This document shows positions 47,271-59,588 of a DNA stretch of 64,000 nt, in pieces. The notes beneath the pieces were generated by a model, which made no database searches, was not told the DNA's origin, and worked only from the letters and a program-made list of their open reading frames with translations. The translations under genes were made by a program, and so were the position numbers. Position 1 is the stretch's first letter, and every line of letters starts with the position of its first letter. The DNA is from Dallia pectoralis (Eukaryota; Chordata; Actinopteri; Esociformes; Umbridae): positions 11,069,596-11,133,595 of the forward strand of contig CM055744.1 of NCBI GenBank assembly GCA_029465975.1, in the 5' to 3' direction.

Positions 47271-49429
47271 GTATCCCCCACCTGACGCGCGGCTCCGGCA
47301 GCGCGTCGACCCCGACCTCGGGGCCGACCCGGAGGACGAGGAGCTGGACGATCAGGGCGCCGACGATGGAACTCCCGTCGTAGTTCTGGGTCCTGAATAT
47401 CCCTCGCCGGCACCCAACATCGCTCCTCCGGGCCATACCCCTCCCACTCCACCAGGTACTGGACGACCCCCCCCCGACGTCTGGAGTCGATGACGTTGTT
47501 CACCCTGTACGCCGGGACCCCCTCGATGTCCAGGGGGGGCCGGGGGGTCTCCAGCACCCTAGATCGCTGGAGGGGACCAGCCACCACCGGCCTGAGGAGA
47601 GAAACATGAAACGAGGGATTAATGCGATAGTCAGGTGGCAGCTGCAATCGATAAGTCACCTCGTTGACTCTCCCCAGGACTTTAAATGGCCCCACAAACC
47701 GCGGACCCAACTTCCGGCAGGGCAGGCGGACGGGAAGGTTCCGGGTCGAGAGCCAGACCCGATCCCCCGGGGTGTAAACGGGCGCGTCACTGCGCCTCCG
47801 GTCAGCGGCTGCCTTTTGGCGCTGTCCAGCGTGCTGAAGGTGAACGTGTGTGGCGTCCCACGTCACCTCAGCCCGCCTGAACCAGTCATCCACTGCCGGT
47901 ACCCCGGTGTCAGGCTGGCTCTGCTGCCACGGTGCCAGGACCGGCTGGTAACCTAGAACACACTGAAAAGGTGTTAGCTGAGTAGAGGAGTGACGGAGTG
48001 AGTTCTGGGCATACTCTGCCCACGGCAGAAACTCCGCCCACTCCCCCGGCCGGTCCTGACAATAAGACCTTAGGAACCTCCCCAGATCCTGGTTAACCCT
48101 TTCCACCTGCCCATTAGCTTCGGGGGTGGTACCCGGAGGTCAAACTGACCGAGACCCCAAGCGCTTCATGAACGCCCTCCATACACTGGAAGTGAACTGG
48201 GGGCCTCGATCTGACACAATGTCCTCCGGAACCCCGTAGTGCCGGAAGACGTGTGTAAATAGGGCCTCGGCGGTCTGCAGGGCCGTAGGGAGACCTCCCA
48301 GAGGCAGGAAGCGGCAGGCCTTTGAAAACCGGTCCACGACGACCAGGACCGTAGTATAACCTTGAGAGAGAGGGAGGTCAGTCACAAAATCAATACTCAA
48401 ATGAGACCATGGTCGCGCGGAATGGGCAAAGGATGAAGCTTACCTGCCGGAAGGTGTCTAGGTGCCTTACACTGGGCACACACGGAACACGAAGACACGT
48501 ACAACCTCACATCCTTGGCCAAACCAGGCCACCAATACTTATTGGTAAGGCAACGCACCGTCCGACCAATACCTGGGTGGCCCGATGACACCGATGTGTG
48601 GGCCCAGCAGATGAGACGGTCGCGAACATCCAGCGGTACGTAAACGCGCCCCTCCGGACACTGAGGAGGCGATGGTTCCACACGCAACGCACGCTGGATG
48701 TCCGCATCTACCTCCCACATCACCGGCGCCACTATACAAGAAGCAGGAAGAATAGGTGAGTTATCCACCTGCCTCTCATGTGTGTCATACAGTCTGGACA
48801 GCGCATCTGCCTTGACGTTTTTGTACCCGGGATGTACGATAGGGTGAAATCGAACCGGGTAAAAAAAAAAGCGCCCACCTGGCCTGACGAGGGTTAAGCC
48901 TCCTCGCAGCCCGTATGTACTCCAGGTTACGGTGGTCAGTCCAGACTACAAACGGGTGTTTCGCTCCCTCGAGCCAGTGTCTCCACTCTGTCAGAGCTCT
49001 GACTACCGCTAACAGCTCCCTATCACCTACGTCATAGTTTTGTTCCGCCGCACTGAGCTTCCGCGAGTAGAACGCACAGGGACGTACTTTGGATGGTGTG
49101 CCCGAACGCTGAGACAGTACCGCACCTATCCCAACTTCCGATGCATCCACCTCCACTATAAACGGATGTGATGGATCAGGGTGAGCCAAAACCTGCGCAG
49201 ATGTGAACAGCGTTTTCAACGTACTGAATGCGCAGTCCGTCTCGTTCGTCCAACGAATACGAGACGGCCCCCCCTTCAACAATGATGTAATGGGAGCTGC
49301 TACCCTGCCAAAATTCTTGATGAACCGGCGATAGAAGTTGGCGAATCCCATGAACCTCTGTACCGCCTTAACCGTGGTTGGAACGGGCCAATTACGCACG
49401 GCCGCCACGCGATCAACCTCCATCTCCAC
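47201..49429 (-). pseudogene. Gypsy pol polyprotein fragment (RT end, RNase H, integrase, chromodomain)
   Basis: 49429-48785: MGFANFYRRFIKNFGRVAAP (RT end), then VEVDASEVGIGAVLSQ and WTDHRNLEYI (RNase H). The frame is lost near a 10-A run at 48861. 48768-48397: integrase HHCC finger (HTSVSSGHPGIG, then CSVCAQC). 48400-48140: integrase core with DFVTDLPLS and IVSDRGPQFTS, two of the catalytic acids. There is a frame change and partial correction at about 48130-48180. 48106-47201: rest of integrase and a chromodomain (VNNVIDSRRRGGVVQYLVEW, then EGYGPEERCWVP), with an Arg/Pro-rich tail running into the LTR. It cannot be translated as one protein. Confidence 0.88.
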
Positions 49430-49479
49430 CCCGAATAATAAAAAAATACCAAAAAGGTATTAGAAATAATAATATATAA

Positions 49480-49720
49480 ACTGCTGAGCCAAAACATGAT
49501 GTCCACTTGCAGCTTAACCGAATAACATTGATCATCTCCTAACAAGGGCACGTGTCAAGTTCTGGGTAGATATGGTAAGTGAACAGTCAGTTTTAGTAGT
49601 CAACGTGTTGGATGCAGGAAAGATGGGCAGAGGTAAAGACCTGTGTGACTTTGACAATAGCCATGTTGTTAGGGCCAGATCACTGGGTCAGCTTCTCTCC
49701 CTGGCCCTCAGAGGTAGGAG
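49480..49720 (+). mobile_element. Tc1-like transposon 5' fragment, same family as copies A/B
   Basis: It starts ctgctgagccaaaacatgat and then has aataacattgatcatctcc. The transposase N-terminal region (gatgggcagaggtaaagacc, tgtgtgactttgacaatagc and cactgggtcag) follows in sense orientation. It ends before the site where the 20-bp array arises in other copies. Confidence 0.75.
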
Positions 49721-50430
49721 AAGAGGTGCTGTAAAATTCTGTGGCGAGGGGGAGATCTGACGAGCGTGTATCCATGCTCATCCAGAACCTTCTATTCTGC
49801 TCAGATCTCTGTTACACGCCTTAGTGACCAAGGCACAATGCATTTGCTACACTCTGCCCTGGCGTAGCCTACCTACCTGCTGGTAATTAAACTAAAGAGT
49901 TTAACGTATAGGAGGACAAGACAGTCAGCATCAGCACTGAGAACATGGAGAGTTCTCCCTAAGTTTCACTAAGACTCTGCCTGGGCCCTGGAGGTGGTCA
50001 TTTTGAGGAAGGGATGAGGTGTATAGAGGGAGATGGAGGGAAATCCCATGGCCAGAAGGTGAAAGCCCCAGGGTGTCTTTCTAATCGGTGGTGATCTGAG
50101 ACAGTTATAGATAACAGTCCAGGTGGTGACTGGGCAAGGTGCCCATTGGTCTATATCCTTATCCCAACAACAACGTTTAAACTCTCACTCGAATTGTAAG
50201 CAATCACAGTCTTTGTCTTTTTCATCGACCTTTTTTCATAACAAAATGTATACTCTATTTCAACATAGATGTCTGTAGTATATTTTAGTTCATGCTATTA
50301 TCCAGTGACTTAAAATAGATGCCTTCCAATACCATTAATTGATTAAGACAAACTGGCAGAATGTGTGATATTATGGAAAACCATAAGGAATGGACGACAG
50401 CAGCCCTATATCTGGGAAAGATTGAAAATG
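49721..50430. other. Intergenic; nothing recognised
   Basis: No exon or element I can support. Confidence 0.4.
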
Positions 50431-50435
50431 GTGAT

Positions 50436-51072
50436 GTAAAATGGTGATGTAAAATGGTGATGTAAAATGGTGATGTAAAATGGTGATGTAAATGGTGATG
50501 TAAATGGTGATGTAAATGGTGATGTAAAATGGTGATGTAAAATGGTGATGTAAAATGGTGACGTAAAATGGTGATGTAAAATGGTGATGTAAAATGGTGA
50601 TATAAATGGTGACGTAAAATGGTGATATAAATGGTGACGTTAAATGGTGATGTAAATGGTGATATAAATGGTGACGTTAAATGGTGATGTAAAATGGTGA
50701 TGTAAATGGTGATGTAAATGGTGATGTAAATGGTGATGTAAAATGGTGATGTAAAATGGTGATGTAAAATGGTGACGTAAAATGGTGACGTAAAATGGTG
50801 ACGTAAAATGGTGACGTAAAATGGTGATGTAAAATGGTGATATAAATGGTGACGTAAAATGGTGATATAAATGGTGACGTTAAATGGTGACGTAAAATGG
50901 TGATATAAATGGTGACGTAAAATGGGGCTATAAATGGTGACGTAAAATGGTGACGTAAAATGGTGACGTACAATGGTGACGTAAAATGGTGACGTAAAAT
51001 GGTGATATAAATGGTGACGTAAAATGGTGATGTAAAATGGTGATGTAAAATAATAATGTAAAATGGTGACGT
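50436..51072. repeat. 13/14-bp minisatellite with 19 TGACGT sites
   Basis: About 47 units of atggtgatgtaaa(a), with gatgt/gacgt/gatat variants. I count 19 TGACGT hexamers, clustered at 50770-50820 and 50880-51000. The array lies about 460 bp upstream of the candidate exon at 51.5 kb. Confidence 0.95.
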
Positions 51073-51531
51073 CCTTCAGTTGATTCTGACCCATCAATGT
51101 GATAGTTCCCTTTCTGAGTTTTCTGTTTGTGGGTTGTTGGGAGATGTGAAAGTACGCACAGGCAGTTTCAATACTTGTTGGGGTATTTTGTTGTGCAGGT
51201 ATTCATGGCATTTTGATGTATTTTGTACATTTATGAAGGAGTCATGCTTACTGAGAATAAGGAAGTGGCCTTGTCCATTGTAGTGTTAGTTTAACAGTAG
51301 CGAGGACACATATAGTGTAGATACTCCACCACTTTTTTGCTCCATCTGTCTGTTGATACCCGTGGTATGTGTTATTGGCACGCTGGCCAGTCCCAACCAG
51401 ACACACTGCACAACCATTCAGGCCCTAGTCCAGCTTCTTTCCTGCTTCAGGATGTGACAGACTGCATGACGTCCCACTAACACAGTGAGTTCAATGAAAC
51501 AGTCCCTGTCCCGACTTCCTCGCGGACCGTA

Positions 51532-51764
51532 ATGTGTTTACGGCCAGAGGAGATTACAAGGAAGCAGCTTGGAGAGTGTAGAGAGCAGGGGGCACAGCTA
51601 GGCAGGAGGCAGCTGCTGTTTCCTATAGTGCGACCACGCCATAGCAGACTGGCAACAACAGCCTGCCCAGGGGAGAACGGGAGGATGCCATTATGGAGAA
51701 GTGGCTCCCGGGCCGGGCAGACAGGCTCAGGAAAACCCACTGGACCACTCGGAGTCAAAGCCAG
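51532..51764 (+). CDS. Candidate alternative first exon of arhgap40-like gene
   Basis: Open from an ATG at 51532 (MCLRPEEITRKQLGECR) to agccag|gtaggc at 51764, a good donor leaving two bases (phase 2). Those two bases join the exon at 61412 in frame (AG|G). The protein is basic and unstructured-looking, with no domain. GC content is higher than around it. No TATA or CpG island was seen. It could be an untranslated or unrelated exon. Confidence 0.35.
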
Positions 51765-54724
51765 GTAGGCTTATCTTACGCCAGGACCTTACAGGTCTTA
51801 GTATCAACGCTGGGATTATAGAACAGTGCTAATGATGGTTTGGGTCAGTTAACACTGTTCTGTAATACTCACTCTCTACAAGGCATGTAAGCGTTTGGAA
51901 CCTCAACTGTGAACGATATGGATTACTTGCATCCATAAGCGTATTTGTACACTGAAGCACAATATCGTGTGCTGAGGAGAATGTTTTTCGATGACTGACT
52001 GAAAATGAGTTCTGTTGTCACAACCTGGTCAGAGTCTCAGTTCTTCCCCGTTATTGTGCGATAGTGATCGCTGGTGGAATAATGTTCTCTGTCTCTATCC
52101 CAATTCTGCCCAGTTTAGCTGTTGAATTCTCCGGTGTGTAAGAGGATTCCTGAGGAAATAAACCGCTGGGGATTAAGAATGTGTTCTTGTAGCTCTTCCA
52201 GAGAAGATTACTTAATTAAGTGAAAGTTGGTCATTTTTGAGCATATCTGGGTAGTTAGTAATTTGTGTTTGAACATGAATGCGGACACGTTTTCCCATTC
52301 TTCTCCTTGCCATAAGTTCTAACAGGCTTTGTACATGGGGTTTCAGAAAATCACATTTATCAATAGCTCATATACAACAACAAATTGCTAACTCTAAGTG
52401 TAGTTGTCGAAGTTATTTGTGGTGGCCAGGTCTTTGGTTTTCTTTTTTATTGAGACCTCTGGAGAATATTCAGCTGTTGTAAACATTGTGTGGCAGTCTG
52501 AATATAATGCTGCTAGTTGGTGTTTATATTTAAAACATGTTTTACAAATAAAACGTAATGCCTTAAAGTTATTTTATTATAAATGCATATGTGTCATCAC
52601 TGTCCCTTTCGAAACAATAAGCTTTAGATTGAAACATGGCCCTTTTAAATATCCCACAGGGTAAGATTGCACACAACTTTGGTTGTCAAAAGAGATACCT
52701 GAGCCCTTATCCAGAGAAATCAGGTCAAGGCAAATGCGAGAAAGACTGACTTGGTATCTGATTTGGCAACTTTTCAGGCAGCTGAGAAATGCATGTACTG
52801 AAGTCCACATCCTGTTTTTACTTAAATGCAATATCTAACTCTGCAGGTGATCCATCTGTAAATAAATACGCTACAGCCAGATAACTTTGCTTTTTCCCTG
52901 CCATGGTAAATTCATCATTACAGATAAAAATAAGATTCGAAAAGCATTTAACAAACTTTTTATCAGGCTTTATATTTGACAGAAATAATGAGTTGTGTGA
53001 CCATGTAAAACCTGTTCCTCTCTTCCAGCCCCCCACAGTGCATAGCGAACTCTCTGTCAACAACCTCTGAATCCTTATTTTCATTTGAATCACTTTCTGT
53101 AGATGATGGATACACTAATTGGGATTATAGGATGTCCACAGAGGGGGAGATTCCTCTAAGACATGTTTTATTGCAGAATCACTGACACATGCAACTAAAC
53201 TGGACAATTATCTCAGGTAACATATTTAAACTCTGGAAGACGTACAGCCAAAGCTGATGACCCTGCCGATGTAAATAATACATTTAAAAACTCTCGTACA
53301 TGGTTAAAATTGTAGAGTATCTGGTAGATAAGGCGCTATGACTTTTAATGACCAAAACTAATATTTCAAAAATATTCACCAGTCAGCTTTCTGACTCTGT
53401 AATTTTGAATATTTCAAAGGGATGACAGAGGAATATTTCCATTGTGCTTCCCATACTTTCTATTGTTGTCACAGTTTCTCTAAGTGAAAGTGATTTTTTT
53501 TGACAAATGCAGAAACGTTGGTTACTGTTCGTGGTATTTATTCTCTGGAAAACAAACACGAAACAACAAACAGGATAAGCATGAACTGTGAATTAAATAA
53601 AACTGTGCATAGATGACCAAGAATCTTGAAGAGCAAATGTGTCTGAATGAGTGGTTCAATCTGAGATGCCAGATTTCATTGACACTATACCGCACAATCA
53701 CCCCGCAGAATCTATTTCATGACACTAGGCTAAAATGTGGTAGATTGCCAATCTGGCATTGCGATATCACTTAAAATGCTCGTCTACGCTGGTGCCAAAA
53801 AGTGATTACTAAAAAGACATGTCTACTGGCTTCAAGTCTAACTTGGCCCATTAATAACTGTTCAAGCCCTCTGACCATCTCATTACAGTCAGTTCTACCT
53901 GCAGGCCCGGCTAAACTAAACGCACCCAATTTTTCTTGATTGTTTGCTTGAAAATTTACTGAAATTGTCAAGGTGTCATAATTCGCATCACATACTATGT
54001 AAAATGCACATTTTATTTTCTAATAAAGATCTGGCACACTCCTTTGAGTCATAGTTAGGCTCTGAGATCATTTGCTAATGTGCACCTCTCCAAATATCAG
54101 AAATATATCAGCTCCTATACCTGTCCTCTATTCACTGGAATGGACAGGTTGAGCTTTGCCAAGATTGAAAGAAAAACAATTATTTTAGCATGCCAATGTA
54201 TATGAATTGGGCTGTGATAAACTGTAGGCTATAATCACTTTATTTTGTTACAAAACAATTAAAGAAAGATAGCCAACCTCAAACCTGGTAGCTAGCCACT
54301 TCCTTGGTGGTGTGTTGGCTGGCTTTTAACTTCACAACAGAACAAGACATGATGATACAAATATTTCCCGTTTCAACCTAAGACCACCAGATAATGACAA
54401 AGGCTTAGTTGAACAGAAACTGTGATAGGCAACTCTGTCCCCTCCTCATTCTCATTAATCCCATTGAATATTAGATCAAACACTTTGCAACATGGGTTTT
54501 ATAATAGAGTGTGTGTGGTAGGACATGTGTGTGTATGATATGTGTACGTGTGTGTGTTGTGGTGGGCGTGGATGCATATGTAGGACAGCGGCGTTGCTGA
54601 TCCACTCCCCATGGGTGGTGACACAGGAATCCGGAGCACAGGTTCCACAGAGGGAGGAAACAGCTGGGTGTTGCTGACTGACTGACGTGGTGTGGAAGCG
54701 TAGCCTCACGCATTCCTGCTTCAG
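51765..54724. other. Probable first intron of arhgap40-like gene; nothing recognised
   Basis: AT-rich sequence without repeats I can name; open frames here are random. Confidence 0.45.
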
Positions 54725-54778
54725 TCAAACCACATAACTCCGTGCATTCCACCCGCCAAAGCCCTGAAGCGCTGGCTG

Positions 54779-55059
54779 ATGTTAGACCACGGTCGGGGAG
54801 GAGAGTCTGATTGCTCTAGTGCTATCTGGCACGGCGAAAGAAAGGTGAATCCGCTGTTGGAGACATTTTGTCAAACTGTGGACGACATGGGAGGCAGAGA
54901 GGAGCCAGTGTGCAGGTTGACTCCTGTAACAAGCCTCAATGGCAGGAGGTTGCTACCTCACACACAGCTGAACAGATCCAAGTTCCGACTGATCCAGAGC
55001 CCGAACCCTCGCCCGGTCAGGGGTCTGCATTCCAAATCACGCTCTGATGTGACAGACAG
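54779..55059 (+). CDS. Candidate upstream exon of arhgap40-like gene
   Basis: The frame is open from 54725 (after a possible acceptor, attcctgcttcag|t) and has an ATG at 54779 (MLDHGRGGESDCSSAIWHGE). It ends acagacag|gtatgt at 55059, a strong donor in phase 2. Joining to 61412 reads ...SDVTDR|SLSSTEMNG in frame. The sequence is polar and domain-free, as expected for the variable N-terminus of ARHGAP18/28/40 proteins. Whether it starts at 54779 as a first exon or continues from an upstream exon is undecided. The phase does not allow in-frame joining from the 51.5 kb exon through the acceptor at 54724. Confidence 0.45.
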
Positions 55060-55249
55060 GTATGTTTCTCCACTGAGCAGAGCCGCGTCCTACGCAGTAT
55101 AGCCACGGTCTCTGTGTCAGCTTATAGGCACAACTCTGATTTTGAGTAAAGCATGAGGTCTGTGGTCATTTGTGTTGATCCCTGAGTAAAATGGTGTTTT
55201 ACTTGTACATTGACTATATACTGATGAGCCAAAACATTATGGTCAAACC

Positions 55250-55565
55250 GTTTATGGCTCGGGTGTGAGGGGTCCCTGTGTGAGGGGTCCAAGCTCTCCG
55301 CAAATAGCGCTTGTGCTGGATGTCATTGATGGCGTGGCGCCGGGCACCAATGATCCACTGGGCAGTTTTCACCACCAGCTGCAGGGACTTACGGTCGGCC
55401 GCAGAGCACCCGTTGTACCAGACTGTGGCACAAGTGGTTAGAATGCTCTCAGCCGTACAGTGGTATAAGTTCACCAGGATGTTAGCAGATAGGTGGGCCT
55501 TATTGAGCTTCCTAAAAAGTTCAGATGGGCTATTTTGACCAGGGTTGTGGTGTCGATGGACCGGG
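55250..55565 (-). mobile_element. L2/CR1/Rex1-group LINE fragment within Tc1 copy C
   Basis: The minus strand encodes MNLYHCTAESILTTCATVWY, then DRKSLQLVVKTAQWIIGA and INDIQHKRYLRRA. This is the conserved segment just after the RT domain in L2/CR1-like LINEs. It is truncated at both ends, with one main open frame of 86 codons. Confidence 0.75.
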
Positions 55566-55904
55566 ATAGGTCATTGGAAATGTGGACACCCTGAATAATT
55601 CGAAGATGAATGTGCAAAATCCTATAGCCTTGTGTTTAGGTGGATGGCTAGTTTTTCTAGTGCTCCAAAGTCCAGTTTCAAAGCTCTGGTGCCTGTTGTA
55701 TGTGCCATTGACAGTAGGCAGGGGTCGTCATGGGCACTCTGAATGGTCTGCGGCTTCACAGCACCATGTCGTGTAACGATCATTAACATTTTCGGTGAGC
55801 TGTTCTGTTAGTTCAGACCAGACAGGACAGCCTTAGCTGCCCTCGTGCATTCATGAGCCTAACGCCCTGTCGTTGGTTTCTGGTTTGTCCCTCCTCTGAC
55901 CACT

Positions 55905-57665
55905 GTCTGTATGTACTCACCACTGTCCGTAGGTACTCACTACTGTCTGTATGTACTCACCACTGTCTGTAGGTACTCACCACTGTCTGTAGGTACTCAC
56001 CACTGTCTGTATGTACTCACCACTGTCCGTAGCTACTCACTACTGTCTGTAGGTACTCACCACTGTCTGTAGGTACTCACCACTGTCTGTAGGTACTCAC
56101 CACTGTCTGTAGGTACCCACCACTGTCTGTAGGTACTCACCACTGTCTGAATGTACTCACCACTGTCTGTAGGTACTCACCACTGTCTGTAGGTACTCAC
56201 CACTGTCTGTAGATACTCACCACTGTCTGTAGGTACTCACCACTGTCTGTAGGTACTCACCACTGTCTGTAGGTACTCACCACTGTCTGTAGATACTCAC
56301 CACTGTCTGTATGTACTCACCACTGTCTGTAGGTACTCACCACTGTCTGTAGATACTCACCACTGTCTGTATGTACTCACCACTGTCTGTAGGTACTCAC
56401 CACTGTCTGTAGGTACTCACCACTGTCTGTAGGTACTCACCACTGTCTGTAGGTACCCACCACTGTCTGTATGTACTCACCACTGTCTGTAGGTACTCAC
56501 CACTGTCTGTAGGTACCCACCACTGTCTGTAGGTACTCACCACTGTCTGTAGGTACTCACCACTGTCTGTAGGTACTCACCACTGTCTGTAGGTACTCAC
56601 CACTGTCTGTAGGTACTCACCACTGTCTGTAGGTACTCACCACTGTCTGTAGGTACTCACCACTGTCTGTATGTACTCACCACTGTCTGTAGGTACTCAC
56701 CACTGTCTGTAGGTACTCACCACTGTCTGTAGGTACTCACCACTGTCTGTAGGTACTCACCACTGTCTGTAGGTACTCACCACTGTCTGTAGGTACTCAC
56801 CACTGTCTGTATGTACTCACCACTGTCTGTAGGTACTCACCACTGTCTGTAGGTACCCACCACTGTCTGTAGGTACTCACCACTGTCTGTAGGTACTCAC
56901 CACTGTCTGTAGGTACCCACCACTGTCTGTAGGTACTCACCACTGTCTGTAGGTACTCACCACTGTCTGTAGGTACTCACCACTGTCTGTAGGTACTCAC
57001 CACTGTCTGTAGGTACTCACCACTGTCTGTAGGTACTCACCACTGTCTGTAGGTACTCACCACTGTCTGTATGTACTCACCACTGTCTGTAGGTACTCAC
57101 CACTGTCTGTAGGTACTCACCACTGTCTGTAGGTACTCACCACTGTCTGTAGGTACTCACCACTGTCTGTAGGTACTCACCACTGTCTGTAGGTACTCAC
57201 CACTGTCTGTAGGTACTCACCACTGTCTGTAGGTACTCACCACTGTCTGTAGGTACTCACCACTGTCTGTATGTACTCACCACTGTCTGTAGGTACTCAC
57301 CACTGTCTGTAGGTACTCACCACTGTCTGTAGGTACTCACCACTGTCTGTAGGTACTCACCACTGTCTGTATGTACTCACCACTGTCTGTAGATACTCAC
57401 CACTGTCTGTAGGTACTCACCACTGTCTGTAGGTACTCACCACTGTCTGTAGGTACTCACCACTGTCTGTAGGTACTCACCACTGTCTGTATGTACTCAC
57501 CACTGTCTGTAGATACTCACCACTGTCTGTAGGTACTCACCACTGTCTGTAGGTACTCACCACTGTCTGTAGGTACTCACCACTGTCTGTAGGTACTCAC
57601 CACTGTCTGTAGGTACTCACCACTGTCTGTAGATACTCACCACTGTCTGTAGGTACTCACCACTG
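55905..57665. repeat. 20-bp minisatellite, ~88 copies, inside Tc1 copy C
   Basis: The unit is cactgtctgtaggtactcac, the exact reverse complement of the unit in copy B (gtgagtacctacagacagtg). Variants are atgtactcac, agatactcac and ggtacccac. The agcggtg-type variant that forms a block in copy B is almost absent here, apart from two ccgt units near the left end (55925, 56028). Confidence 0.97.
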
Positions 57666-57887
57666 CTGACCTGGAGCATCCCACTAGCCTGGTAGTTTCA
57701 GAGATGCTCTGACTCAGTCATCTGGCCATAGCAATTTGGCTTCTCCTTGATCCAACACAATGACTATGTGAACTGATTGTTTGCTTATCATCTAATCTAC
57801 CCAGACCTTGACATGTGGCCTTGTTAAGAAATGATGAACATTATTTGCTAAATGTTTAAATGTTTGCTGTAAATGTTTTGGCTCATG

Positions 57888-58395
57888 GATGTTTAACAGG
57901 TTGACTGGATGTTGTGTGCTAGCTTATTATGTCTGTATGATGTGCTGTTGATGTTTAACAGGTTGACTGGATGTTGTATGCTAGCTTATTATGTCTGTTT
58001 GATGTGCTGTTGATGTTTAACAGGTTGACTGGATGTTGTGTGCTAGCTTATTATGTCTGTATGATGTGCTGTTGATGTTTAACAGGTTGACTGGATGTTG
58101 TATGCTAGCTTATTATGTCTGTTTGATGTGCTGTTGATGTTTAACAGGTTGACTGAATGTTGTATGCTAGCTTATTATGTCTGTTTGATGTGCTGTTGAT
58201 GTTTAACAGGTTGACTGAATGTATGCTAGCTTATTATATCTGTATGATGTGCTGTTGATGTTTAACAGGTTGACTGAATGTATGCTAGCTTATTATATCT
58301 GTATGATGTGCTGTTGATGTTTAACAGGTTGACTGAATGTATGCTAGCTTATTATATCTGTATGATGTGCTGTTGATGTTTAACAGGTTGCAACA
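57888..58395. repeat. 62-bp minisatellite, 8 copies
   Basis: Units contain gatgtttaacaggttgactg and ctagcttattatgtctgta. The last three copies lack a short ttgt segment. The array begins at the end of Tc1 copy C. Confidence 0.95.
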
Positions 58396-58439
58396 AAGTA
58401 TGTGCTTATTTTATTAGACCAGAGATGGAGACAGAATGG

Positions 58440-58600
58440 GTTGACATGTTAAGAGTCATTTTGTGTGTGTTGGTTGCATGTGTGTATGATGGGTGGATGT
58501 GTGTGTATCATGGGTGGATGTGTGTGTGGTGGGTGCATGAGTGTGTATCATGGGTGGATGTGTGTGTGGTGGGTGCATGTGTGTAGTGTGTGTATGATGC
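58440..58600. repeat. GT-rich short tandem repeat
   Basis: Alternating gtgtgtatcatgggtggatg and gtgtgtggtgggtgcatg modules, three to four copies. Confidence 0.85.
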
Positions 58601-59586
58601 AAAAGCAATTAATTGAGACTTGATTATCTTCATTTGATTTAGTCTGGAAGGATGTGTGAGCAAGCATAATACATCTTCTGAGTTGTGAGGGTTACTCCCA
58701 GAAATTATTACATTTTATTTTATCAACATTATTTTATCAACATCATTGATGTGATTTGGAGATCTTAACATTTCTTTAATCTATTTGAGCAGTAGTGTTT
58801 GTCCTAAAATTAGTCTTTTGATTAGAACTTCTGTCAATTTGTTTTGAGTGTGTAGTTCATTTCGACGGCTATTCGTGAAATACCTGTTTTTGTAAGAGCT
58901 GTGAGCCTGTCCTTGGACATCAAGCCTGGATATTTTTATTTGACCATTGTTCTAAGAAGCGGTTTAAAAGGGTTCACAGAAACCAACCAATCTTCCCTTG
59001 TGGCCTTAAAGGCGGCATGATCACAGAACTAGTTTAGCATGTGAAAAGCCAGATCCCGGTGGTATCAAGTGTCACGTATCACGGTGTCTGGACCTACTTG
59101 CCAAGTATTTCGCTGAAAATTAATATTTAGTCACTGTCTGTTAAATAACTGGAATAACTTGAAATTTGTAATAGTCATGATTACCCAAAAATGTGTATGC
59201 CAAACAGATGCACATGTATGATGTCATGAGCATAAGAGTCTCGGGTATTTGTCTTTGCTGTCTCGTTGAGTGAGTTTTAAATATCTCACATTCCTCTCTG
59301 ATTGTTTGAGTCAACCACTTAATTCCAGCAGCCAGTAAAATCATTCCGTGGAGTCTTTATGGCGTGGCCTGTGGCCCTGAAGACAGATAATAAGCTGTTG
59401 TCAGCGTAAAATATGAACAGCACAACTGGAACTACTAGTCCTATTATTAGTTATGGAATTAATCTCTGTATCCCTAAGTTATTAATAGATTATGAAATAT
59501 AACTTTGGACTTGGCAAGGCGCTAGTTGCTATCACCATGTGAGACATTGTGTAATCCCAGTGTGTGATGGAGCAATCAGATTTAGA
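58601..59586. other. Intronic or intergenic; nothing recognised
   Basis: No exon or element I can support. It lies between candidate 5' exons and the main exons of the arhgap40-like gene, so it is intronic if those exons are real. Confidence 0.4.
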
Positions 59587-59588
59587 TA

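Larger units (their letters stand above)
46845..49430 (-). mobile_element. Chromodomain Ty3/gypsy LTR retrotransposon, 5'-truncated
   Basis: Minus-strand order: the C-terminal end of reverse transcriptase, RNase H, integrase with zinc finger and core, chromodomain, polypurine tract (ggtgggggatac) and a 3' LTR. Gag, protease, most of RT and the 5' LTR are missing; the element stops at about 49430 next to an AT-rich stretch and a Tc1 fragment. This domain order with a chromodomain marks the chromovirus lineage. Confidence 0.9.
55219..57887 (-). mobile_element. Tc1-like transposon copy C, inflated by 20-bp array
   Basis: The left end ctgatgagccaaaacattat (55221) and right end aaatgttttggctcat (57872-57887) are family termini in inverted orientation. 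Internal antisense transposase text runs from 55690 (gtaggcaggggtcgtcatgg) to 55905 (tgtccctcctctgaccact), then enters the 20-bp array. It re-emerges at 57666 (ctgacctggagcatcccac) followed by tttcagagatgctctgac. An L2-type LINE fragment interrupts the left part. The flanks do not match those of copies A and B. Confidence 0.75.

Noticed and set aside
50285..51097. 270-codon His/Tyr/Thr repeat frame
   Set aside because: Translation of the 13/14-bp minisatellite with mixed unit lengths; not a protein.
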